Part shown: piece by piece, positions 1-5,790 of the stretch
How the letters are laid out: every line of letters starts with the position of its first letter
Numbering within the stretch: the stretch's first letter is position 1
Assembly: GCA_015229095.1 (NCBI GenBank)
Contig: JADGCE010000056.1
Coordinates: forward strand, 1 to 5,898
Length of the DNA: 5,898 bases
DNA from: Magnetococcales bacterium
GTDB lineage: Bacteria; Pseudomonadota; Magnetococcia; Magnetococcales; Magnetaquicoccaceae
Reading direction: 5' to 3'
Made by a program: the position numbers and the translations under genes
The notes under the pieces: model-generated
Told to the model about the DNA's origin: nothing
What the model saw: only the letters and a program-made list of their open reading frames with translations
The model's database searches: none

Positions 1-2297
1 TGCCCGGACGAGGTCGCCCCCGCCGGCATACTTCCAGTGCCATCCACCTCCAGGGTATAATCCACCCACGCCGTCGGCAAAGAGAGACGACCCTTGCCAG
101 AAACCTGCAGGGTGGGGGAAAAGAGACGCAAGTCGCTGTTCTCCAGCATCCCGGCAGCGATTTGCGCCGTCGCCGTCAACTGTCTGAAGGGGGTGCTGCC
201 GCCCCGCCCGCCTGACTTTTCCGACCCGGACTTTTCCTGGCCGGCAGAAGAGGCGCGTTGCTCCCGCTGGGCCGCATGAGCCTCCCGAAACCGCTCCCCC
301 ATATCCAACCCCTGCACACTGCCCTCCTGCACCATCACGCTCAGGTTGCCCTGCAGGTTTTTCCACAACCCCTCGGCATCCCTCCCCCGACTGCTGAGGT
401 GGGTCACCAGGTTGGCCGATCCCCGCAACCAGCGCAGCGGGGGAAACGGACGCAGCAGGGGTTCCAACTGCATATCCGTGATACTCTTGTCCACCACAAG
501 CTGCGGCTCGGCACCCTGGAGATCCCACTGCACCCGCCCCTCCAGCACCCCGTCATGCGCCGAAAGACGATAGGGTTGCAACCGCAACTGACGATCGCGC
601 AGCTCCATGGCCAACGAAAGATCGGTCAAACGGGTCGCGGCCAGACGCAACTCCCCCAAACGCAACCGCCCTTGCAGATCCACCCCATCCAACCAGGCAA
701 CGGGCAGCTCCGGCAGCCACGATTCGGGAGCCATCACCCCGACCAGCCACTGGCTGGCTCGCCCCGCCTCGTTGCGCTCCAGGGAAAACAGGCGATCCAG
801 ATCCAGACTCTCCCCCTGCAGGTCAAACCGAATCATCGACTTGCCCGCAACAGCCTCCTCGCCAATCTGCCAGCTCAGATCTCCGGCAATCCGGGCACCG
901 CCCAGATCCAGTACCATCCGGGTCACGGCCAGGGATCGCTCATCCATGTGGAAGATCGCTGAACCGGCACCGGCCTGCATGGCGGTGGGATCGTTGATGG
1001 GGGGCAACGAACGCCCCATGGCCACCCACAAATCTCCCGGAGAAAAACGCACCGAAGAGAGCTCCACATCAACGCTGGGTCGGCTCAGCAGATGATCACC
1101 ATGCAGATGGCCCTCCATCTGGATTTGCGCCGGACCGCTGATCCGCAACGGATTGATATGCACCGTCTCCTGCCGCCAATCCATGTCGATCGGGGAGTGA
1201 AAGGCCAACTCCACCCCGGCCGGAGGGAGCTGATCCGACTTGACCCGCCAAGTCACGCCACCCTGGGGCAGCCGCACCTTGCCGGTGGAAAGATCGGCCT
1301 CTGCCGCTCCCTTGCTGGTCAGGGTAAATTCCCGGAACAACGCCCCGTCACTCCAAACGGTCAGCCGGCTGTCCCCCTGGCTGATGTGGAGACTGTGGGG
1401 CTCTGGCCCCATGGTCACATGGGAACGCCAAACCAGCTCCAACTCTTTGGCAGGCGGCAGGTCCACCTGGCCACGCACAATAATTTCCGTGTTTTGCCAA
1501 TGGGTGATGGCACGATCGGTGCGCGCCGGTTGACGATAGGAGAGACTCACATGGCCTGCAAAGGGGGGATCCGGAATCGTCAAGTCCGCCTGCACCTGCA
1601 CGGGACGGTGAGTCCCGCCCCCCGTTGACTGGGGGGTGAAATGCACATGGAGGGCCTGCAAACAGGAGGGTTCATCCCCAGCCCCTGGCCGGCAATAGCG
1701 CCCCGACCCCTCCCGCAGGGTGATGGCACGCACCGACAAGGCACTCAATGCCAGGGTGCCCAACTGGGCCACAGAAACCGATGCACGCCCGGAGGGGGCC
1801 ACCATATCCGGCAGATCGTCCACCGATGCGCTCTCCTCCGGCACGCTCTCCTCCCCCCGGGCCGCCGCGCTGCGCGCCATCAGATCGTCCCAGTTGTTCC
1901 GACCCGCCGCATCGCTCTCCAGCAAAACCTCCACTCCGGTCAGGGAGAGCTGCTTCATGGCAAACTGCATCTTCAGCAGATCCCACAGATTCAGCTTTCC
2001 CTGCAACCGTTGAATCTTGACCATGGGCTCGGCACTGAAACCCGGCGCATTGCTCAGGGCCAAATCCTCCATGCTGAGACTGGGTTCCGGAAACATGTGC
2101 CATTCGATGGCGCCGGCGAACGTCAGGGTGCGTCCGGTCTTTTCCAGCACCCGGTCCGCCATCTGAGTCTTGTAATAGGTGGGATTCAACAAAAAAGGCA
2201 GGGTCAGTGCCAGCAACGAGGAGAGCACCAACAGGGCAAGCACCGTGTAGATCAGGAGGGTTGCTGACTTGAAGATGAAAATGTCTGCGTTTTTCAC
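1..2297 (-). CDS. AsmA-family envelope protein (C-terminus beyond window)
   Basis: At least 765 codons are open on the minus strand without a stop, running off the left edge. E. coli AsmA has about 617 residues, so this is a larger relative. Counting from GTG 2297, residues about 14-37 form one N-terminal membrane anchor. The conserved AsmA N-terminal block follows, including the GRNNW signature ending at W136. Near the window edge, residues about 650-765 show the AsmA C-terminal pattern: TPFRQL at 702, then a NSDLRLFSP-like strand, a VSGKGRLSL strand and a DYTLEV strand. A low-complexity Ser/Gly/Lys linker (about 684-700) precedes it. AsmA-like proteins are inner-membrane-anchored, mostly periplasmic, and linked to outer-membrane assembly or lipid transport; the exact role here is inferred. 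The start is uncertain. GTG 2297 sits just before the anchor, with GGAAGC 7 nt upstream, and overlaps a short ORF. In-frame ATGs at 2390 and 2453 would add a polar extension but lack a convincing ribosome site. Confidence 0.88.
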   Translation of the reverse strand, partial: MKNADIFIFKSATLLIYTVLALLVLSSLLALTLPFLLNPTYYKTQMADRVLEKTGRTLTFAGAIEWHMFPEPSLSMEDLALSNAPGFSAEPMVKIQRLQGKLNLWDLLKMQFAMKQLSLTGVEVLLESDAAGRNNWDDLMARSAAARGEESVPEESASVDDLPDMVAPSGRASVSVAQLGTLALSALSVRAITLREGSGRYCRPGAGDEPSCLQALHVHFTPQSTGGGTHRPVQVQADLTIPDPPFAGHVSLSYRQPARTDRAITHWQNTEIIVRGQVDLPPAKELELVWRSHVTMGPEPHSLHISQGDSRLTVWSDGALFREFTLTSKGAAEADLSTGKVRLPQGGVTWRVKSDQLPPAGVELAFHSPIDMDWRQETVHINPLRISGPAQIQMEGHLHGDHLLSRPSVDVELSSVRFSPGDLWVAMGRSLPPINDPTAMQAGAGSAIFHMDERSLAVTRMVLDLGGARIAGDLSWQIGEEAVAGKSMIRFDLQGESLDLDRLFSLERNEAGRASQWLVGVMAPESWLPELPVAWLDGVDLQGRLRLGELRLAATRLTDLSLAMELRDRQLRLQPYRLSAHDGVLEGRVQWDLQGAEPQLVVDKSITDMQLEPLLRPFPPLRWLRGSANLVTHLSSRGRDAEGLWKNLQGNLSVMVQEGSVQGLDMGERFREAHAAQREQRASSAGQEKSGSEKSGGRGGSTPFRQLTATAQIAAGMLENSDLRLFSPTLQVSGKGRLSLPTAWVDYTLEVDGTGSMPAGATSSG

Positions 2298-2323
2298 AGA
2301 AGCAGCTTCCGGCTGGTTGTCAT
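2294..2323 (-). CDS. Nine-codon leader ORF overlapping the AsmA start
   Basis: ATG 2323 opens MTTSRKLLL and ends at TGA 2296-2294. That stop overlaps GTG 2297 of the AsmA frame in a GTGA arrangement typical of translational coupling. A GGGGAGG motif at 2332-2338, 8 nt upstream, is the best ribosome-binding site in the area, better than those of the in-frame AsmA starts. Three explanations remain: a coupling leader peptide; the true AsmA N-terminus separated by a one-base sequence error or -1 frameshift, since the Lys/Leu-rich peptide would join smoothly to the anchor; or chance, with AsmA starting at 2390. The sequence alone does not decide between them. Confidence 0.3.
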   Translation of the reverse strand: MTTSRKLLL

Positions 2324-2517
2324 TCCCTTCGCCTCCCCATCTGCCACAGTGTGTCGCCCAGCACAACTGGCCCGCATCGGCCCGATCCATCCGGCACGAT
2401 GGGTACAGGATAGAGCGATGCGAGCCGTTGGTCAATCCCAACTCTGAATGCATACGGTGTCGGGAGGTGAAAGATAAGCGGTACAAGAACAACCCGGCGA
2501 GGCCGAAAAGGCGCGAC

Positions 2518-2563
2518 ACATCAAAAAAATATATTTAAGAACAATGGACTACATCAAAAAATA
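2518..2563 (+). repeat. Short direct repeat, two copies 33 bp apart
   Basis: ACATCAAAAAAATA at 2518-2531 and ACATCAAAAAATA at 2551-2563 differ only by one A in the run. Their starts are 33 bp apart, about three helical turns, so both would face the same side of DNA. One copy covers the -35 and the other abuts the -10 of the minus-strand promoter, an arrangement that could bind a dimeric or cooperative regulator or simply give phased A-tract curvature. AT-richness makes a chance match possible. Confidence 0.4.
2528..2557 (-). promoter_or_regulatory. Candidate sigma70 promoter for the AsmA gene
   Basis: Read on the minus strand, TTGATG (2557-2552, 4/6 to the -35 consensus) is followed after 18 bp by TATATT (2533-2528, 5/6 to the -10 consensus). 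The surroundings are A/T-rich. Transcription would begin near 2520, leaving a 5' leader of about 65-225 nt depending on which AsmA start is used. The assignment is by consensus match only. Confidence 0.45.
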
Positions 2564-2631
2564 ACAACGGATTGCAAAAATTGTATTGCGTGATACAGAA
2601 AAAATCTGCATGATGATTGGCCCGTGCCAGG

Positions 2632-2649
2632 TTGACAAAAAATATGTCA
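2632..2649 (+). promoter_or_regulatory. TTGACA box within a TGACA-N7-TGTCA dyad upstream of channel
   Basis: A perfect -35-like TTGACA at 2632-2637 lies 62 bp before the channel start. Its last five bases form one arm of an inverted repeat, TGACA 2633-2637 and TGTCA 2645-2649, separated by seven A/T bases. The matching -10 position (about 2655-2660, TGTTCG) is poor, so a sigma70 promoter here would need an activator. The dyad could also be an operator where a bound protein masks the -35. The regulator is unknown. Confidence 0.35.
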
Positions 2650-2685
2650 CATCCTGTTCGCTGCCAGACTGCAACCGAATTCATA

Positions 2686-2691
2686 CGAGGA
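2686..2691 (+). promoter_or_regulatory. Ribosome-binding site of the channel gene
   Basis: CGAGGA ends 7 nt before ATG 2699. It supports that start, which also begins just ahead of the first membrane segment as expected for this channel type. Confidence 0.65.
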
Positions 2692-2698
2692 CACACGC

Positions 2699-4009
2699 AT
2701 GGCACTGCCCATTTTCTACCCGGACAAACACTTTAAGAAAAGCTGGAACTTTTTGATATTCCTTGGCGTTTTCTGGTTTGCACTGGTTGTTCCCCTCAAG
2801 CTCGCCATGCTGACGCTCGTCCTCCCGCCATGGGCGTTGTGGCTCAACCAGTTTTTTGCCGTGCTGTTTATCGTCGATCTGTTCATCAATGCACGCACGG
2901 CGGTCTATGTCGCCGGGGAACCGGTCACCAGCCAAAAATTTTTACTGGAGACCTATCTGAAGGGTTGGTTCCTGGCCGATCTGCTCTCCGCCCTGCCACT
3001 GGGTTGGATCGCCACATCGCTCGGCTACGGCGACTGGGCGCCGCTCGTGGATCTGCTGCGCCTGCTGCGGGTACCCAAAGCCTCCATGCTGCTCAAAGAG
3101 GCCGGCAGTTTCCTGCCCATGGGGCCCTTTGCCCGCGCCTCCCTCGTCATCTATTGGCTGACACTGACCATCAACACGGTCGCCTGCGTCTGGGTCGTCC
3201 TCTACCCCAGCGACGGCAGCATGGACAACCTTTCGTTTTTCAACAGGGCACTCTACTGGAGCGTCACCACCCTCTCTTCCACCGGATATGGGGATATCAC
3301 CCCCACCGACAATGCAGGACGCATCCTGGCCGCCACCGTCATGTTGCTGGGGGTGCTTTTCAACGGTTTTATCATCGCCAGCCTCTCCTCCATCGTCATC
3401 CAGGCCAACGCCTACCGCCTGAAACAACAGGAAAAACTGGTCAACCTGGCCTCCTTTTTCAACCAGTTCAAGGTGCCGCAGGATTTGCAAAACGCCATCT
3501 TCAGCTATTATGCCCATTCCGCCACCGAAAAAGCCGTCAACAGCAAAGAGATCATCGACAGCCTGCCCGAAGATTTCCAGAAAAAGGTGTTGCACAGAAT
3601 CAACATGCACATGATCGAGCAGGTGCCCCTCTTCAAGGGCACCTCCCCGGAGTGCCTGTCGGCCTTCGCCCATGTCCTGATTTCAGAAATTTTCAATCCC
3701 GGGCAGGATATCATCGAATATGGCACCATCGGCCAGGAGATGTTTTTTCTGCAGCACGGCATCGTGGAAGTGTTGACCGGAGAGGGTTATCCCGTGACAC
3801 GACTGCGCAACAACAGCTTTTTTGGTGAGATCGCCCTGCTGGGGGGGGTCAAACGTACCGCCACCATCCGTGCCGTCACCATCTGTGACATCTACAAACT
3901 GGCAAAAACCGACTTTGATCGGATCATGGACCAATTCCCGGATGTCAAATACAGGTTGGCTGCCCAAAGCGGCCAACGCAAGGTTCCGCCGGCAGCCAAA
4001 AAGGAGTAA
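2699..4009 (+). CDS. Cyclic-nucleotide-binding six-TM potassium channel
   Basis: This 436-aa inner-membrane protein has the full layout of a CNG/HCN/KCNH/plant Shaker-type channel. Visible segments are S1 at about 17-40 with a VVPLK motif, S2 at about 46-66 with VDLFINART, S3 at about 86-106 with LKGWFLADLLSALP, S4 at about 116-134, S5 at about 146-168, pore helix at about 180-194, selectivity filter TGYGD at 195-199 and S6 at about 207-234. The filter predicts K+ selectivity. S4 retains R121, R124 and K127 at three-residue spacing, so voltage sensing is possible but the charge is reduced. Residues about 235-310 form a long C-linker. A C-terminal cyclic-nucleotide-binding domain (about 311-420) carries the phosphate-cassette sequence FGEIALLGG-x-x-RTAT, with E377 and R386 placed to contact ribose and phosphate. 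Binding of cAMP or cGMP is therefore expected, though which one is unknown. No domain or key residue appears missing. It is divergent from AsmA and precedes NfeD on the same strand. Confidence 0.95.
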   Translation: MALPIFYPDKHFKKSWNFLIFLGVFWFALVVPLKLAMLTLVLPPWALWLNQFFAVLFIVDLFINARTAVYVAGEPVTSQKFLLETYLKGWFLADLLSALPLGWIATSLGYGDWAPLVDLLRLLRVPKASMLLKEAGSFLPMGPFARASLVIYWLTLTINTVACVWVVLYPSDGSMDNLSFFNRALYWSVTTLSSTGYGDITPTDNAGRILAATVMLLGVLFNGFIIASLSSIVIQANAYRLKQQEKLVNLASFFNQFKVPQDLQNAIFSYYAHSATEKAVNSKEIIDSLPEDFQKKVLHRINMHMIEQVPLFKGTSPECLSAFAHVLISEIFNPGQDIIEYGTIGQEMFFLQHGIVEVLTGEGYPVTRLRNNSFFGEIALLGGVKRTATIRAVTICDIYKLAKTDFDRIMDQFPDVKYRLAAQSGQRKVPPAAKKE

Positions 4010-4031
4010 AATATGGCTGCACCTTTTTTTT
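3992..4031 (+). terminator. Weak terminator or attenuator between channel and NfeD
   Basis: GCAGCC at 3992-3997 and GGCTGC at 4015-4020 can pair as a 6-bp stem around a 17-nt loop. Three bases later comes an eight-T-rich tract (4024-4031 starts with seven T). This resembles an intrinsic terminator but the loop is large and the stem short. The left arm lies in the last channel codons, and the loop contains the channel stop codon (4007-4009) and an AAGGAG ribosome site (4001-4006). Ribosomes finishing the channel would melt the stem, so termination would depend on translation. This is inference from the layout. Confidence 0.35.
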
Positions 4032-4048
4032 CAATCGTTATGCCATGA
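4013..4048 (+). CDS. Eleven-codon ORF coupling the channel to NfeD
   Basis: ATG 4013 follows a strong AAGGAG site (4001-4006, spacing 6) and encodes MAAPFFSIVMP. Its TGA (4046-4048) overlaps ATG 4045 of NfeD as ATGA. NfeD itself has no ribosome site, only T-rich sequence upstream, so re-initiation from this mini-ORF is a sensible way to translate it. The peptide has no recognisable function and is probably a coupling device. A single-base sequence error joining it to NfeD is the main alternative. Confidence 0.45.
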   Translation: MAAPFFSIVMP

Positions 4049-4554
4049 GCCAAACGGTGGCCCGCTTTTTTCTGCATTTGACCCACTGGCACTGGGGGCT
4101 GTTGGCCGTCGGGCTGACCTTGATGGATCTGCTGCTGCCCCGTGCGCGCCTTCTCTGGTGGGGCGTGGCCGCCGGGGTCGTCAGCGCCCTGCTGTTTCTC
4201 TTTCCCGGCATGGATGGGTTGCTGGGGCTTTTCCTGTTTGTCGCCATTGCCCTGCTGGCCATGGGCATCTCCCGGCGCCCACGCTCCGCCACCCCCCGCC
4301 CCCCGCTCCCCCATCTCCACCACCACCGTGCCAGCGCCTTCGTGGGGCGGATGTTCACCCTGACCACACCGATCCGGGATGGCGTCGGCTCCCTGAACAT
4401 CGGCGGTCAGCTCTGGTCCGTGCGCGGTCTGGATATGGCCGCCGGAACAGCGGTCAAGGTGGTGGGCTTCGAGGGAATCATCCTGTCGGTGGAGGCCCTG
4501 GAACCGGATGTGCGGGAAAGGGCGGCCCAGGAGGGGCATCCCTCCTCCCCATGA
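4045..4554 (+). CDS. Short NfeD-family membrane protein
   Basis: The 169-aa product has three hydrophobic segments (about 17-31, 36-53 and 58-75), a Pro/Arg/His-rich linker (about 77-95) and a C-terminal OB-fold-like domain (about 100-153). That domain shows the NfeD pattern: a GxxF strand at 101-104, DGVGSLNIGGQLWSVRG at 112-128, AAGTAVKVVGFEG at 132-144 and a final ILSVEAL strand. The length and missing protease domain place it with short NfeD proteins such as E. coli YbbK (QmcA partner) rather than long NfeD proteases. Short NfeDs usually work with an SPFH/stomatin-like partner encoded next door in membrane microdomain upkeep; no such partner is visible here. It follows the channel by 35 bp and is likely co-transcribed. 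ATG 4045 lacks its own ribosome site but overlaps a mini-ORF stop. The upstream frame gives no better start. Confidence 0.85.
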   Translation: MSQTVARFFLHLTHWHWGLLAVGLTLMDLLLPRARLLWWGVAAGVVSALLFLFPGMDGLLGLFLFVAIALLAMGISRRPRSATPRPPLPHLHHHRASAFVGRMFTLTTPIRDGVGSLNIGGQLWSVRGLDMAAGTAVKVVGFEGIILSVEALEPDVRERAAQEGHPSSP

Positions 4555-4615
4555 CAGGCGCTCTGCCTGGAGAGGGCTTGCGCCCCGCCTCCCCAGACGC
4601 ATCAATCCTTCTTTT
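4555..4615 (+). terminator. Candidate terminator region after NfeD
   Basis: Directly after the NfeD stop, CAGGC 4555-4559 can pair with GCCTG 4565-4569. Overlapping it, CTGG 4567-4570 pairs with CCAG 4593-4596 and continues inward through GAGG/CCTC with one mismatch and one bulge. T-rich sequence begins about ten bases later (4607). The stems are GC-rich but the gap to the T tract is longer than in a standard intrinsic terminator, so efficiency is doubtful. Confidence 0.35.
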
Positions 4616-4659
4616 TCAATTGTTTTTTAGCTGTGGCGGGTTCAGAAGGATGAGCACCC

Positions 4660-4687
4660 CCCTGGTGGGTCCAGGGCGGAGCCCTGG
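4660..4687. repeat. REP-like palindromic element with three interchangeable arms
   Basis: CCAGGGC 4671-4677 and GCCCTGG 4681-4687 form a perfect 7-bp stem with a GGA loop. Just upstream, CCCTGG 4660-4665 can pair instead with CCAGGG 4671-4676 around a 5-nt loop. The two hairpins exclude each other. The wording (a TGGACCC-type spacer beside a CAGGGC-TCC-GCCCTG hairpin on the minus strand) resembles dispersed intergenic palindromes seen in many GC-rich proteobacterial genomes. Only one copy is in the window, so repeat status is inferred. Confidence 0.45.
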
Positions 4688-4832
4688 GAATTTGGCCATT
4701 GCTGTTGTTTCATGCGCGCTGTGATGGGAGAAGGATTGCCCCCCCGACACGGCCGCTTCCCAAGGGGCCTTGGTCTACAGGACAGGAGAAGGCGAACCAG
4801 CACGCACGACGGATCTGGAGTCAATGACGTGC

Positions 4833-5513
4833 TTATTGATGGAGCCAACCAAAAGCTCTACCGAAAACTACGCCGAGAACCACGAGAAAAATTCCCCAGA
4901 ACCTGGACCGCCATTTTTTCCAAGAAAGATCCTGTTCGTGAGAATCGAGTTCAGGACCAGCATGAAGAATTTTTTCATGTATTTGCTTCAGGTCATGCGC
5001 ATCCTGGATATACTCGTCAAAGGCACTATCTGTAATTGTACCAATATCCTTCTTTCCCCTCCGGTCGGCAGCGCGCTCGGACAGTTCATTTAATTTTATT
5101 TTAATGTCATAATAATTTTGTATGACAGCAACAACTGTATCCCTTGAGTATTGGCTCAAGTTGGCACTGATATGCTCTTTCAGAGACAAAATCGTGATAT
5201 CCAAGGCATCATAAGCAGCTCTGTAAATATGCCCTTTTGATTTTTCAATATTTACACCACAGTACCTGTTCGGATCGGCTTGGTTGCCCGCATGAGAAGA
5301 AAGACGGCAGAATAGAACGCGCATCAGATGATCGAGGCCATCTCGCAATTCCTTGTGGACCAATATGTACGCTTTGTGATCCACCTGGATCTCTTCGGCA
5401 TAGGCGATCAGCCTCTTGACCTGCATGTAACGCTCAGACAGGTACATTAACGCCGCCAGATCCTCCGGGGAAAAACCATTCGGAGAGACTTCTCGCCCAT
5501 CTTCACTGGTCAT
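4833..5513 (-). CDS. Unknown helical protein with C-terminal membrane anchor
   Basis: I do not recognise a family for this 226-aa protein. It is predicted to be mostly helical and hydrophilic through about residue 200. A basic stretch (WKKWRSR, 198-204) precedes a single hydrophobic segment (about 206-220, IFLVVLGVVFG) only a few residues from the end. This is tail-anchor topology with the bulk in the cytoplasm. Residues 57-62, RDGLDH within a helix, match the R-[NDH]-x3-H form of the HEPN RNase motif, and a second charged helix (about 90-116, with GHIYRAAYDALD) follows. HEPN identity is tentative, since the motif could be chance. A second conserved-looking helix covers about 123-147. ATG 5513 overlaps the stop of the upstream gene (ATGA), with GGAG 11 nt upstream (5528-5525). 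The gene is visibly more AT-rich, especially 5080-5240, than the genes to its left, which fits horizontal acquisition. Confidence 0.8.
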   Translation of the reverse strand: MTSEDGREVSPNGFSPEDLAALMYLSERYMQVKRLIAYAEEIQVDHKAYILVHKELRDGLDHLMRVLFCRLSSHAGNQADPNRYCGVNIEKSKGHIYRAAYDALDITILSLKEHISANLSQYSRDTVVAVIQNYYDIKIKLNELSERAADRRGKKDIGTITDSAFDEYIQDAHDLKQIHEKILHAGPELDSHEQDLSWKKWRSRFWGIFLVVLGVVFGRAFGWLHQ

Positions 5514-5743
5514 GGAAGTTTCATCTCCACGACCTTTTTTGCCCAGGACTGCAACTCAGAAAGAGTGAAAAAACGCCCCGTGGCGAGCCGCACCGACCCA
5601 CGCCCCCTGGCCGCATAAGCGGCAAGCTCATCGTGACCGACATCATCAGCCAGATCCTTGAAGGAACGATCGGCAATATCGGCAAGATTGGTAACCCCCA
5701 GAGTATCCCGCAAGATTGCTGCCGTCTGTTCTGACAGATGCAT
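5510..5743 (-). CDS. Small unknown protein, first gene of a two-gene operon
   Basis: This 77-aa soluble protein has no family I recognise. It appears to have an acidic helical N-terminal half (about 3-46, with ADIADRSFKDLADD) followed by a basic turn and strand-like piece (GRGSVRLATGRFFT, 47-60) and a closing helix (SELQSWAKKVVEM, 62-74). It lacks a signal peptide or membrane segment. ATG 5743 has a good ribosome site, AAGGGA, 8 nt upstream. Its TGA overlaps the start of the 226-aa gene by four bases, so the two products are probably translationally coupled and made together. A small soluble partner ahead of a larger, possibly toxic, protein recalls toxin-antitoxin or immunity arrangements, but no antitoxin fold is recognisable and this remains speculation. 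Confidence 0.75.
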   Translation of the reverse strand: MHLSEQTAAILRDTLGVTNLADIADRSFKDLADDVGHDELAAYAARGRGSVRLATGRFFTLSELQSWAKKVVEMKLP

Positions 5744-5751
5744 CGTATTAG

Positions 5752-5757
5752 TCCCTT
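5752..5757 (-). promoter_or_regulatory. Ribosome-binding site of the 77-aa gene
   Basis: AAGGGA on the minus strand ends 8 nt before ATG 5743 and fixes that start. Confidence 0.6.
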
Positions 5758-5790
5758 ACATAGACCATAACAGTAAAACCGTGCGGCGGA

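Larger units (their letters stand above)
2298..2698. other. Divergent intergenic region between AsmA and channel genes
   Basis: These 401 bases separate divergent genes. The left part (2298-2515) is GC-rich and may include the true AsmA N-terminus, because the minus AsmA frame stays open to at least ATG 2453. The right part (about 2515-2660) is rich in A runs and holds the regulatory candidates listed separately. I see no RNA gene and no convincing protein gene here. The plus-strand reading frame at 2269-2538 encodes a low-complexity, family-less sequence and overlaps the AsmA start, so it is not annotated. Confidence 0.7.
4555..4832. other. Convergent non-coding spacer with hairpins
   Basis: These 278 bases separate the ends of converging genes. 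They contain strong hairpins (4555-4596), two T-rich tracts (4607-4615 and 4621-4628), a palindromic repeat-like element (4660-4687), a run of C at 4739-4745 and a small hairpin (4760-4773, CCAAG/CTTGG). No tRNA, known RNA or protein gene is recognisable, and no classical hairpin-plus-T-run terminator is obvious for the minus-strand gene ending at 4833. Confidence 0.6.

Noticed and set aside
258..2267. Long plus-strand reading frames opposite the AsmA gene
   Set aside because: They lie in exact antisense register to the minus-strand AsmA frame. Their Gln/Pro/His-rich translations look like no family, while the minus strand gives clear AsmA motifs.
2269..2538. 89-codon plus-strand frame in the divergent spacer
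   Set aside because: It overlaps the AsmA start region, has no good ribosome site and its product is low-complexity without recognisable motifs.
2596..2608. CAGA-N5-TCTG inverted repeat
   Set aside because: A 4-bp dyad around an A run is expected by chance in this AT-rich stretch.
2942..3976. Minus-strand and +2 frames over the channel gene
   Set aside because: These are shadow frames of a GC-rich gene whose own frame carries unmistakable channel motifs; none has family-like composition.
4774..4832. Possible tRNA or attachment-site remnant suggested by a GGTTCGCC string on the minus strand
   Set aside because: No acceptor stem, anticodon arm or cloverleaf can be drawn around it, and no integrase gene or flanking direct repeats are visible.
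4712..5093. Plus-strand frames crossing the end of the 226-aa gene
   Set aside because: They are opposite the better-supported minus-strand gene, which has operon context; the Pro/Arg-rich translations resemble nothing.
5591..5620. GSVRLATG in the 77-aa protein as a nucleotidyltransferase (MNT) motif, which would make a HEPN-MNT pair
   Set aside because: The MNT signature needs GSxARG-type spacing followed by an Asp-x-Asp pair. Neither the spacing nor the acidic pair is present, and the protein is too short.
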